This document shows, one piece after another, positions 10,521-22,200 of a DNA stretch of 64,000 nucleotides. Source of the stretch: Acanthamoeba sp. SK_2022b (Eukaryota; Discosea; Longamoebia; Acanthamoebidae). The translations under genes were made by a program, and so were the position numbers. Every line of letters begins with the position of its first letter. Position 1 is the first letter of the stretch. The notes under the pieces were generated by a model, which searched no databases, was not told where the DNA came from, and saw only the letters and a program-made list of their open reading frames with translations. Location: NCBI GenBank assembly GCA_027943245.1, contig JANDJZ010000020.1, positions 1 through 64,000 on the forward strand. Direction: 5' to 3'.

Positions 10521-11955
10521 CATGACTGCCTATGTCCATTCACTATGCGTATGCATACATGCCCAGATGGTGGGCATTTTGTGGTGTTTTACATGTGGAC
10601 TTACAATAGCTTGACATTGGCCCCAGAACAAACACCATGACCACAGAACAGGGTGGTCCAAAAAAAGTAACAATGATGATGAAAGGTGTTTTGAAGAAAA
10701 GTAAGGTGTTTTATTGAAAGGTACAGAATAGCAGGCACTAGCAGGGAACTTGAGGCTGTGAAGGCACATAGCCAGGATGATGCTGGAGAGTGGAGGAGGG
10801 TTTGATGCAAGTAAAGGAGTACTTTAGGACCGTGTATGTGTACTCAATTAAAAAACAACCTCATCCAATGCTCCAGCAGCAAGCTTCTTCTTCTGACCGC
10901 CCTTGAGCCTCTGTGCATTATGACACGATTATTAATTAGTTCAAAAAAAGGCAGTCCTTGACTTTCAAAAAAAAACATACATATGGAAAACAGCATTAAA
11001 AATGGAAAATGGCAAAACTTTGATGCATTGCCATCCATGAAGCAGCTCTCACCTGCATTGCACCATTCCAGTCAAGAGGAAGAAAGTGCTTCTGTGCGCA
11101 AGCAGCAGCAGCATTTGGGTAGACAGCTGTAATGTTTCAAGGTGCCACTGACAGTTTGTGATCACATGACCAGCCACAAAATGGCGCTGCTGGAGAATAA
11201 CTGACCTTGTTGATGACTGCTTCTAACTAAGACTACTGAAACCACCATTACTGCTGTGACCTCCACATGTCTAAAAAAACAGCTTGTGCTTCCTGACACC
11301 CTCTACTGCCAACTCCAACTTATAATATGCAATAAAAATAGATAGTTTTCATTGGATCTGGCAAAAGAATGAGCAAAAGTAATTGGGAGTTAAAACATTT
11401 TGAGGAGCTAAATCTTGAAATCAAAATCAATTTTGAAATGACTAGACCTCTCATCATTTGATGATAGAGGCGGTTCACACCTTGTGCTAGCTGCTGACCA
11501 GATTTTACCCAGAGGCTCAACAAGATGCCCATTGGAGTGATGGGGATGCGGTGAAGGAAGCACTCTGGTGCAGGGATGCAGGCTGTGTACACCAGATACT
11601 CCTCATATCCACAGACAAGTGAGAAAAGATGGCAACTGAAAAGCCACTAATGTGAGGGCTAGGGGATATGATGGGAGCGTAGTGGAAGTGGATGTCATGG
11701 AAGAATAGGAGAGAGGTTGACCTAGAGGAAAGGTTGCTGATTGCTTGAGCAAGATGTTCAGTCTAGATTCCACAATCATGCAGGTAGATGCTGACCTGAT
11801 TTCACAAAAAAATAAAGGAGTACAAATCCTGATGCACATTGGGATGGAAGAGGCAAGAGATGCAGCAACAAATGCACATTGATACAAAAAAGCTGGTATG
11901 AATATGGTGACAAAACAGGGGAGGAAGACATTAACAAACCTAAAAACTGGTGTAC

Positions 11956-12333
11956 ATGATGGCAAGGTTGAAGGTACTTTTCATGTTCCTGTGGACTGAA
12001 GCACAAAATGAAGATCTATTCACAAGTGAAGAGTTATTACAAATTTCGAATGATCAAGGTCAGGGTATCTCATCAAATGGAAAACCACATGCACGTACAG
12101 AACCATGGGGCACAGCGCCTTCAGTACCACAATCATTCCATCTACCATTAGAGGAGATCCAGGGTCCAAAATCATGGGAGGAGTTCTTCAGCATCAAGGA
12201 TGCCTTAGCAGATCCTCTGGGACAAATTTCTGAACTCCAGAGTATGCATCCCCTCCATTGCTCAAGTGCATATGTGCAATTTCAACCTCCATGCCTTACA
12301 AACATTGACAGTGTACGTGTACCCAATGGCTGA
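11956..12333 (+). other. Unassigned 126-codon open frame in the element island
   Basis: The frame opens at ATG 11956 or 11959 and has reasonable amino-acid composition (TSEELLQISNDQGQG, PLEEIQGPKSWEEFF, SIKDALADP), unlike the noise around it. No homologue, promoter or splice partner is evident. It may be a remnant of an element-encoded protein on the opposite strand from the GHTHEDID fragments, or chance. Confidence 0.3.
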
Positions 12334-12959
12334 AACCTGTGTTTGTAGCCCTCAACTGCCTTGACAACGCTGACCACAAGGCAGCCTATCAGAAATTGTG
12401 AAACTACACTGGCATCATCCAGAAACTGGAGCCAAAAGGGCATTGGCGCAGGAGTGGAGAGAAACTGGAGGACCTACCCAGCATGGGTGTGCCATGCCAT
12501 TCACACCACTCTACCTCCAAAATCTGGTAGCTACAGACAAGGCTCTCCTCAGTACCATGGTCTTGTTCAGCAATGTGCTGAATGTAAGGGGAGGGGCAAG
12601 GACATGGAGTTCACCAAGAAAGGTACTCTGTTCCTTAGCTTTTATGGTTGCGTATGTGTATGTGGTCAATTTAATAATCTTTCATATGTACAGATTTCAA
12701 GGTTATGGTCAACAAGTTGGATAATGTTTTGCTGCTGGTACAGATCGAATGCCCTGATATGAGCAAGGAATTCTTCAACACTGTCAAGAACTGTGTCAGC
12801 ACTGGAGCATGGGTATGTGCCATTGTGTGTGCTTAACATGAATATCATGTTACCAATTCCTTTGCGTATGTATATGCAATTGCCTTTCATGCAGGATCTG
12901 CTGCATGCACACAGAACACAATGGCTCTGCATTTTCTTCATCTTCCCCTCTTGATGCGG

Positions 12960-13205
12960 CACAGTCATGCATGTGCAGGTGAGAGCTGCTTCATTGGTGG
13001 CATGGCATCAAGGTTGTGCCAATGCACCTCCTTCACCACACACACGCTTGCTTGCAACCATAGTGCCACATGGGCCATGTCCATGCAGCTCACAACCTGG
13101 CATGGGGTTTATGCTTGCCATACCATTGCATACATGTGTGCAATGCTCATGCACCTTTGTCACCACAAAAATGCCTTCCATCTGGTCATGTGTGGGCAGT
13201 CTAAA
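12960..13205. repeat. Diverged block A, copy 1
   Basis: From catgcatgtgcaggtg to atcttgtcatg-type sequence, this block resembles 14630-14860 in order and content. Shared strings include a caccacac/caccacag stretch, gccataccattgcatacatg against gtcataccattgcatatgtg, and catctggtcatgtgtgggca against catcttgtcatgtttgggca. Identity is patchy, consistent with old copies of one repeat. Confidence 0.55.
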
Positions 13206-13314
13206 GATGACAGGCTTGCTTCATGCAGCTCTAAGAGATCAGCCCATTCTCCAAGCAGTGAATAGAGGTTCCTTGAATGACATCAAAGGGTAAGGGCAAG
13301 GGAAGGATTTGAAT

Positions 13315-13460
13315 GGAGCTCTTGTTGTGGTGATGTTGTGGTAATGGTCTTGTGGTGATGTTTAAGTGGTGTTTTGGTAATGTTGTGGTGGTGATAGTCT
13401 GGTGATGTTGTGGTGTAGTTGTGGTGTTTTGTGGTATGTTCTGCTGTTGTGGTGTTGTTG
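13315..13460 (+). repeat. GTGGTGNTGTT-type low-complexity tract
   Basis: Imperfect repeats of gtggtgatgttgtggtaatg extend for about 140 bp. A shorter tract of the same kind lies at 14257-14300. The tracts have no coding meaning and are typical of decayed satellite-like sequence. Confidence 0.6.
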
Positions 13461-13487
13461 ATGTTAGCTTACACACAAAATGGTACA

Positions 13488-13769
13488 TCACAAGATTGTT
13501 TGTAAACCTTTAGGAATGGATCTGAGTAGCTTTACAGGTTCACCTGATTTTAGCTTGATCTGTCCAATAGAAAAAAGCTGATCAATATCCTCATGTGTGT
13601 GGCCAACAAGAGAGAGAAGTAAGAAGCTGAGATAAACTTCTTGAAATATGTCAAGTGCCACCAGCAAGGACAGGGATCCCAGCATGAACATATTCTTGTT
13701 TTCAGACCAACAGTTGTCAGCCTGCAGATTGAGGATGGAGGGACAAGTAGAAGCGAGGATGCTTGACAA
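13488..13769 (-). pseudogene. Third GHTHEDID-family element remnant
   Basis: The frame contains DNCWSENKNMFMLGSLSLLV, ALDIFQEVYLSFLL and LVGHTHEDIDQLFS, the most complete run of the family signature in the window. It is truncated on both sides. Downstream sequence (IGQIKLKSGEPVKLL) has lost any family resemblance. With the two copies near 10 kb it shows repeated insertion or tandem decay of one element family. Confidence 0.65.
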
Positions 13770-14629
13770 AGGAATGTAGATTTGTCAAAGGAGTCATTGG
13801 TTCTGCATCAAGTCATCCAGCACTAAGGGGATGGTTTGTTTTTTTGGCACCACACACAAATGCAGTGGTGTGCAATATTGGGCAGTGACATCAGCTCTGG
13901 GTCTGTTACTGCTGGGGGAGGTGATATCACTCCCAAAAGCCATTCTGGAGGTAATGATAGGTTAGTTTAGGTCAAGATGGGTCTTAGCAAACTGACTTGG
14001 TGTTCTGGAAAAAGAGGTTTGATATGGGATAGGCACAAAGAATTGCAGCTGGTGTAAGGACATGGAGTTGTTCTGTGGCCACAAGGCTTCTTGGGAGTGC
14101 AGTGAATATGAAGCTGTTAAATTGTTCCAAGTGGCGTTCCGCTGTTCAGGTTTTTTTACTGGAGGCCAATTCATGACAGCTATGGCAGGTGACCAATGCT
14201 ACCACCAACTCACACCTGCCCCCCCTTTTTTGATGTAATTGGTGAACATTCTTGCTTGTGGTGGTGTTGTGGTAATGGTGTGATGGTGGGTGTTGTTGTA
14301 CCTGCGTGTTTGGGAAAATGAGACAAGCCCTCTTGAAATGTCTACAGTTTCAACAGTCAAATCAGCAGTCATGCAGATGTAGACATTTAGGACACCTTCC
14401 CAGACAGGTGCTGTCTGCAGAAAAAGATTCACTGTCTCTTTCTAGAACACACAGTTTTGTTAAGGTTGTAGTAGTTTGTTACATCTGAGGGAAGGGTCAT
14501 AGTTTGTTAAGTGCCCAGTGGATGTGGTGTCAAGGTCAGGCACACCACACCTTCTCTACCAATCCTGGCAGGAATGCATGAACCATGCTGATGGGGAAGC
14601 TCCTGCACCTCATGACTTAATGCTGCCCT

Positions 14630-14860
14630 GTCATGCATGTGCAGGTGGGGTGCTTGCACCTCTTCCCCACACATAGACTTGCCATATGGGAACACTATGC
14701 TCCTCCTTCACCACAGAAATGCCTGCCAGGTCTTGTATGCTCATGAGATGTTGATGGCCTTTTTGGGTTTTATGTTTGTCATACCATTGCATATGTGTAT
14801 ACCATGCACCTTCTTTCCCACAATTTTGTCCTCCATCTTGTCATGTTTGGGCATGTGTTG
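14630..14860. repeat. Diverged block A, copy 2
   Basis: Partner of 12960-13205, in the same orientation and about 1.65 kb away. It ends shortly before the first exon of the gene at 14920. Confidence 0.55.
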
Positions 14861-14919
14861 TGGGTGTTATTGTTGCCATTTTTGCAAGCAAGAGAAAAGG
14901 AAGAGGAAAAGACAAACAG

Positions 14920-16078
14920 ATGGAACGTGTGGACAGGAGCGAGGCGTTGGGGCTGCCAAGAACCCTGGCAGTTGGATCCTATGGTGGGGGTGATGCTTTC
15001 CAGGCCTCGCCGCAGCTTCTGGTGCTGGACTTGACATCCCTGGGCAACGTGCTGGACCAGCTTGAGCTACACGGGCAGCCGCTGAAGGCCGTGGTGTGGG
15101 CCGAGGTGGTGAGCGAACATGCTCGTTATGCTCTGGTCCCGCATGACCAGCGCATAGTGCGTTTGCCCGAGCGGCTGCCCAACGAGGGCACTGCTGGGCT
15201 GTTGTGGCAGCTGCGGGTGCAGGTGAGCCAGCGCCTGCACCCGGACTCTATCAACCACCACAACCTGTTCTACCAGGGTTGGCTCTTCGATGAGGATGTA
15301 CTAGAAGATGGGCGACAGGGCGTGTCCCGCTGGCCCCTCATTGGTCTTTTCGCACCCTCCAACCTTGCCCGTCCTGTACGTCTCCGCCCACCCTGTTTCC
15401 TGTTGTCGCAACACAACTGGACAACGACATTTAAAGCCAGGAGAAGAGGATGTGTCGCACGTGGGAATTGATCATCTGAAGCCTGCCGACCAGCATACCC
15501 ATCTTGTTCAGGTACATGTGGCTGGTGGGTATGCGTTCTTCGAAGCGCTCGCATTTTTACCGATAAGCACAGGAATCGCTTGATCTGGATGGCTTCCAGT
15601 TTGAGACGAAGGACTGGCACATGGGCTCTGGTAAGATTCACTTGTATTTATATCGTATGTTGATCAAGTATACCGTGTGATGATGCTCACACAATGGCTA
15701 TTGACGCTGTGTGGCATCAGATATGGCTCGGTTTGTTGTCGTCCATGAAGAAAGCGAAGTTAGTGCGGCCTGGGCAGTATGTGTGGACTTGGACAAGCTA
15801 CGCTGCGAAGTGACTCTATTCTTTCTTGTCAGCCCCAGCGTAGCCTTGTACGAGCACTTCACTGCATGTGGTCCTGCCGAGTACTCGTCTCACACAGCAA
15901 GTGTCGTGTTTATAACAGGAGAGTAAAGCAGGCACTCGCTAAACCAACGTACCAGCAACCAGAAGAAGTTCTCACGACGCTGAGCTATTTATTGGACAGT
16001 GGTGAAGGTGTGCCTCCGGCTGCTGCGCGACAGGCCCTGGCTAGCCTGCTGGGAGCGCTCCCACCAATCCAAAAATGA
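14920..16078 (+). CDS. Unrecognised five-exon protein, ~303 residues
   Basis: I do not recognise the product. The exons 14920..15375, 15437..15511, 15573..15630, 15721..15880 and 15919..16078 join with consistent phases (0, 0, 1, 2). The spliced product includes LLVLDLTSLGNVLDQLELHG, VVWAEVVSEHARYALVPHDQ, PDSINHHNLFYQGWLFDEDV, ESLDLDGFQFETKDWHMGSG and DMARFVVVHEESEVSAAW, and ends ALASLLGALPPIQK. It has no signal peptide, TM helix or obvious catalytic motif, and looks like a soluble globular protein. The exon 4 to 5 junction uses a 38-bp intron (GTACTC...ATAACAG), short even here. The ATG at 14920 is the first in frame. An upstream exon inside the low-GC island cannot be excluded. It lies 215 bp upstream of VPS13 on the same strand. 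Confidence 0.6.
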
Positions 16079-16293
16079 TTTAAAAAAAATGATGCAACAA
16101 CACAGCGAAAAGGCAGAGAAATCACGGACATGCCGCGCGTTGGTGGCAACCGAGATCCAGAAGAGTGCAAGCTTGATCTGACAAGAAGCGCGTCCCGAAG
16201 GCCACACAGGATTTGAAGTCTAGATAGAAACAAAAGCGAGGTGAGCGATTGGCCTAGACTAGACCAGCTGGCAGTGAGAGGAGGAGAAGCAAG

Positions 16294-19200
16294 ATGTTTG
16301 AATCAATCGTGTCTGAAATCCTCACAAAGTATCTGGGCAAGTTCGTGAAAGGCCTGGACAAGGAGAACCTTAAAATCGCCATCTGGGGCGGTGACGTGGT
16401 ACTCAAAGATCTCGAAATCCGAGTGAGTGCCCTGGCCAGCTTCAACCTGCCCGTTGCCGTTAAATCAGGTACTGGCTCGCCGCCTGCAGGCTTGCCCACC
16501 TTAGTTGTGCAGGGCTGATATTTATTTTGTATATATTTATATGTTTAAAAAATGTGATCAGGCTTTCTGGGCGAGCTGCGCTTGAAGATTCCGTGGTCGA
16601 GCATACGCTCGGGTTTGCTGAGTGAGCCCATTGTCATCGTCATCCGCAACATCTTCGTGATCGCGGCCTCCAACAATGAATACGTAAACCTTCATCTTTT
16701 CGGGAACTCCCCCGCTCCTGGAGTTTCGGTGTATTTGTTTACTGTAATGCCATTTAGACGATACATATTCACAACACGCGACTTTGCACCGGCAGTGGGA
16801 CGTTGAGGAGGAGGAACGGGAGCAGGAGAAGAAGCAGAAGAAGCTGGCTCAAGCCGAACTGCTCAAACAACAGAAACGAGAAAAGAATGGTAAGTGCTGG
16901 TGTTGTGTCCGTAAGCAGGAATCCACTAACGTACTTTTGGGTCGTTGGCCGGCAACAGCGGCAGACAAAGACACCATGGTGCAGAAGCCGGAGGGATTTG
17001 TCGCTAGACTTGTGCAGAAGGCGATCGACAACATCCAGATCACCATCGAGAAGATCCATATCCGTTACGAGGACAACCGATCAGAGGTTCGTCCTTCATC
17101 CCGTGCATTGTCTGGTTGTATACAAGATGCAGTTCTTTGTACACTCACCAAGCCACGTGAACTCGACACGCACGACGCACTACTGTAGCACCCGTTCGCC
17201 TGCGGCTTGACGCTGGATCAGCTCTCTGCGAGGTCCACCGATTCCGCATGGAAGCCCGCCTTCCTCACCACGGAGCATGAGCTCGTGCACAAGGTACGGC
17301 GTCCTCCTCAACGTTCGTTCCTCTGCGAACGCTCATCGTGACGTCCATGGCGTCCGGTGCAGTTGATCGAGATAAAGAACTTGGCAGTATACTGGGACAC
17401 GGACGCCACTTTCATGAGCTACCAATCCACGGCAGAGCTAAGCAAAAAGCTGAACGACCTTGTGCGTTTGTCATAGTAACCCGTGTGTCTTTGCCAAGTC
17501 ACTTATTTTCGTATGTGCTCTGCAGATCTTGTCCTATGAGGACTCAAAGAAGAACGCCAAAGCGCCTCATTACATCGTGCGACCCGTTTCCAGCGAGCTG
17601 AAGGTGCCGTGAGCGATATAACTAAGCTTGTGTCTCATGAACCATTTACGAGCCTCTCATTTGCTCTGGGCCGCAGGTGGTCATCAACAAAGAGCGGCTG
17701 CCCAACATGGAGATACCCAAGGCCACGATCAACTTTTTGCTGGAACGGGTTTCGCTCAGCCTCGAAGAATCCCAGTTCCGCGACATCATCGGTCTGCTCA
17801 ACTGGTTCCAGCTGCAGGCCAAGGGGCGTAGGGTACGGGCTCCACTCTGCGTAGACGAGCAGCTGCAACGCATGTGGTATTTAACATGTGACTGCATACG
17901 CTCACATGCTCGTATTATGGATCCTAGTATCGCAAACTGCGTCCGCAACAACCACCTGTCAAAAATGCCAAGGCGTGGTGGACCTTTGCCACCAGCTGCG
18001 CCCTCAAGGACATCAAGGAGAAGCGAAGGAAGTGGACGGGCGAATATTTTACTGAACGGCGAAGGGACAGGCTCGAATACGTCAAATTGTACAAACTGAA
18101 ACTGAGGGGCTACGAGCCTGCACCCCGCCTTGCCGAGCTGGAACGCAAGTACCCCTATGAAGACCTGCTCTAGTATGTACCTCCTTGTCTACTCTGTGCT
18201 ACGTGATGACTGATTCCAGGAGCTGGGTCAACCCACAGTTTCCGTTCGTTGGCCGAGTTGCGACTTGATATCGCGCCCGAGAAGATACCGCACAAGCAAG
18301 AAACATCCAGCTGGCTGAGCTATTTCGGGCTTGGGCCATCGTCTCCCGCTGCTCCGACTCTTGGCACCAATTCGGTACTACAATCTAGCTCGTCCGCACG
18401 AGGAGGTGATAACTCACGTAGCACGATCCTTGCAGACTCAGACGGAGAACTGGGATGCTTTCCTGAGCATGGTGACGCTGGAACAGAAGAGGAACCTCTA
18501 TGCCTCAATTGGCTACTACACGGACGAGGAAGAGTCAACTGTTATCATCCCCAAGGAGGTATGGTCTTCTGGCTTTCTGTGCTATCAGCAGGCAGAAGAT
18601 TACGCATTGGCCCTTGTGCTCACACGACTTTTGTTCTTCTCAGTACGTGCAATTCAAGATCAATTTCCACCTCACCAACGGCAAGGGCGTGTTCAAGGAC
18701 ACGGATAGAAAGGACATCCTCTTCGGCCAATTTGACGAGCTTGACGTGGGCGTATCCGTGCGCCAGGGATCTTTCTCGGTATGGACCATCGTGATGTGCT
18801 CTCGGCACTGGTCCACTTGATTGAGTTAACGCATCTTGTTTGTGTGTATCGATTTGTCTCAGGTCGTTGCCAGTCTAGGCGGGGTCGGCCTCTACGATCG
18901 CTTCACAGTCGATACCAAATTTCCGTGCCTAGTGCGACCATCGCGAAGGATACAGCACAAGAAACGAGCGATTGACCAAGAACCGACGCCCATCTTCACC
19001 GCAAGCTTCGACTTCAAGCCACCGGACCAGCCGAATCTGGACTTTGCTTTCCGACTTACCTTGGGCGCTCTTGACTGTGTGGTGCCGCCACGCGTCATTG
19101 GTCGCCTTGGTACGCTGTTACAGAGGGAGAGACAAGGACGCTCCATGTTGCCCTCCCTTCACTCACCAACGCTTTCTTATCAATCTTTAGTTACCTTTTT

Positions 19201-22200
19201 CCTGGACAAGATCGTGACGGACCTGAAAGACCTCCGATCAGCGGCGCAGAGCAAGCTGCGGGCCCTTCGTAGTGCCACCAAAGCACAGCTCATGAGTTTC
19301 TTCAGTTCAAGAAAGGCGTTCACCATCGACGTCGATGCCACCGTAGGCGGCCCCTTGCAAAATGTAATTTATTGCCAGCCTCAACTCACCATGTTCTCTC
19401 TTTCTGCAGGCCCCTCTGATCATCTGGCCGAAGGACTTCCAGGACCCTGATTCCCTTGCGCTGATTGCAGACTTGGGTCAAGTCAACTTTTCCACCACTA
19501 ACCAAGGCGAAACAGACACCTTCGACGAGAAAGAGGTAGCTTTGCGCTTGCTCAGAACTGACAGTCTATTCAACGCTAATCGCATGGATTCGTGGACAGG
19601 TACACGAGGACGACTTCTACGATCAGTTCAACATTCAGATCTCTTCCGTACAAGCTCTCCTGACGCCGTACACCTCTAATTGGCGGCCTGTGCTCAAGGT
19701 ATAGGCCCGTTCTGTGCCGTACGTGGGGAATGGTCACATACTAACTATCTGTCGCAGCAAAAGCGCAAGCCTAAAGAACCACCAAGCCCCATGCACTTTG
19801 TAGAAAAGTTCGACATCAACCTCAAGTTTGGCATTTGTAAAGTGTTATCAGGCCCGGAGCTCGCCAAAGTCCTGTACGCGTCCATGCTTTGTGGTGGTCA
19901 CGGGCCAACGCTCACTGGGTTATCTAACCTTATTTCTCTCTCACACGTCGATAACAGGGTCATCGGGGACTTACCGTCACTCAAGTTCTACCTCTCCCCC
20001 GTCAAGATTTCGTCCTTGATTGGCATGATCCTGCGGCTGTCCGACGATCTGGACGAGACCTTGCGTATTGATCACCCTGACATCATCACCTTTGAGGAGC
20101 AGCAAGAAAAGTACGTCGCTCAACCGTGCGTATGGCCTCGCTCTCATTACTCAACGATATGTCCTCCCGTTATGCTTATCCAGGCTGGCCATCACCGAAA
20201 TCAAGACGAAGCAGCAAAGGAGTCCGCAGGACAAGCTGCGAAACAAGATCTTTGAACTTCGGTTCACAGTGCCCAAGGCCTCGCTGGTGCTGCGCAATGT
20301 CCTTCTAGGCGAGAAGGAGGCTGACATCGTCAGGGTACGGCCCTGACCCCTGGCGGTCACCCTGGTGTTTCGGCCGCAACTAATCATGCTGAGCGATGCG
20401 AGTAGATATGCCTCAGGGGGCTGGCGGGCCAGTTTGTGTACCGCAAGTTTGACATGGCCGTCTTCGTCGGTCTGCACAACATCTCGGTCAACGACATGCT
20501 GCAGGTAAAGATGGTCTTTTGCACCGGCGAATGGTAGAGCTTCGGCCAACACATTACACACATCTGCTGCTTGCAGGAATGGGGACCAGAGTTCCGCTAT
20601 CTGGTCACCTCGAAACCCATGCCGCTGCCAATCCCCCAGCACCTGCGGAAGAGCACGGACTTTGCAAGCCAAGAGGAGCAGGGCAACCAGAAGAAAGGCA
20701 AGGAGAAACGGACCAAGCCCTCGGAGAGTGATCTCATCAAGGCCTATTACTTCATGATCAAAGAGGTACTCCCGCTTTCGGCCTTAGGCGGCCGCTTGGC
20801 CGGGCATTGACCCGCAGGTTTACATGCGTGTGACAGCACTCCCCCGAGTACGAGAGGGTGGACAACATTCTTCACGTCGTCGCCAATTCGTTGCACATCA
20901 TGGTGAACCGAGAGACAGTTGTGTCCCTGCTGAACGCTATCGATGTGTTCATGACCCATTTGTACGTTCCACATGCACCCCGATTGGCCATGTACTTGAT
21001 GCTTACTTTGGGCGCGCAATAGCAATCCGATGTACGAGGCGCGGAAAGCGCATAGAGAAGCGCTCATCAAGGCGGGCAAGATCAAGCCGCCAACGAAGCC
21101 CGACACGGAGCCTCCGCCCATGCGACAGCCGACTGCCCGCATGAGCGCCAGTCACCTGCGAACGACTATCTTCAAGGTACGGTACTCATTTTTTGGTTCT
21201 ATCTCATTTTATCGTACACTCGTATTGTAGCTTGTGGCCTGGCTGACTCAAATGCATTCTCCTGCAGCTCACCGCGGTTCTGCAGCAGTTCACGCTCACG
21301 CTCAACAAAGAGGGCAAGAAGCTTGCTCTGTGCACATTCGGCACGTCGTCCGTGCAGTACGACCATTACGATGAGACCATTGCTCTCAAGGTGGCCGATC
21401 TCATCCGCGAGCTCGAGTGGTCATTTCATGATTTAACCCCTTGTTTTCGTCACAGGCCATCCTGGGCAACGTGGACATTTACGACCTCACTCCCGAGGCT
21501 CTCTACTATCACATCGCCGAGATCAGAGGCGAGAAACTCGTGGAGTTCACCCTGGAGACCTTCAGTAGGAAGGAACCGGATTTCCCCGGCTATGACTCAC
21601 TGATTCATATCCTCTTTCAATCCACCCTCCCATTGTGTGCGTGTGCGTGTGCGTGTGCGTGTGCGTGTGCGTGTGCGTGTGCGTGTGCGTGTGCGTGTGC
21701 GTGTGTTTATCCTTAACTCTTGTGCACGTGCTCGAATCAACTCAATTCGCTTCATTGCGTTGAGCAAGTTTTTGCGTGAGGTGGCCAACTACATGGCGGA
21801 GCTTCGTGTTATGCATGGACTTGTATCGGAAGCGGCGCACAAGATCACTGAAGCGGCTTCGGAGGCCATGGAGAACCTAAAGAAGAACGGTACCTCCCCT
21901 TCTGCATTCTCTCCGTCAGTTGTGATTTGTAGGAACCTTGGCATCCTGTAACGTTTGGGACCGCAGTTATCAAGTACGAGGCTGTTATCATCAATCCTCA
22001 GCTGGTGATTCCACGCAACTCCAAGTCCAAGGAGCATGCAATCGCTGATCTCGGTCAGATCTCCATCTTCAATCAAGTCGAAGAGGTACCACGACTTCAT
22101 TCGAGATGTTAGCCGCCTCTGAGTGCTAACGACTGTTCCCTCCAATCCAAGGTGGAGGGCAGCACATGGTTGGAGAACATCTCGATATCCATGAACTCGA

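Larger units (their letters stand above)
9213..14919. other. 5.7-kb low-GC island with decayed mobile-element sequence
   Basis: This stretch has markedly lower GC than the genes on either side and no intact gene. It contains at least three degenerate minus-strand fragments of a GHTHEDID-motif protein (listed separately), two diverged copies of a ~240-bp block, GTGGT-rich low-complexity DNA, and one unassigned plus-strand frame at 11956-12333. The rest, including about 9213-9690, 10540-11950 and 13800-14600, shows nothing I can name. Confidence 0.65.

Noticed and set aside
12361..12762. Plus-strand open frames of about 110-130 codons
   Set aside because: Cys/Trp-rich, overlapping in two frames, with no family signal; treated as noise in decayed repeat DNA.
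21441..21716. Poly(Cys-Ala) or poly(Arg-Val) protein from the GTGCGT repeat
   Set aside because: Neither frame connects exon to exon. The AT-AC intron explains the whole interval and keeps VPS13 in frame.
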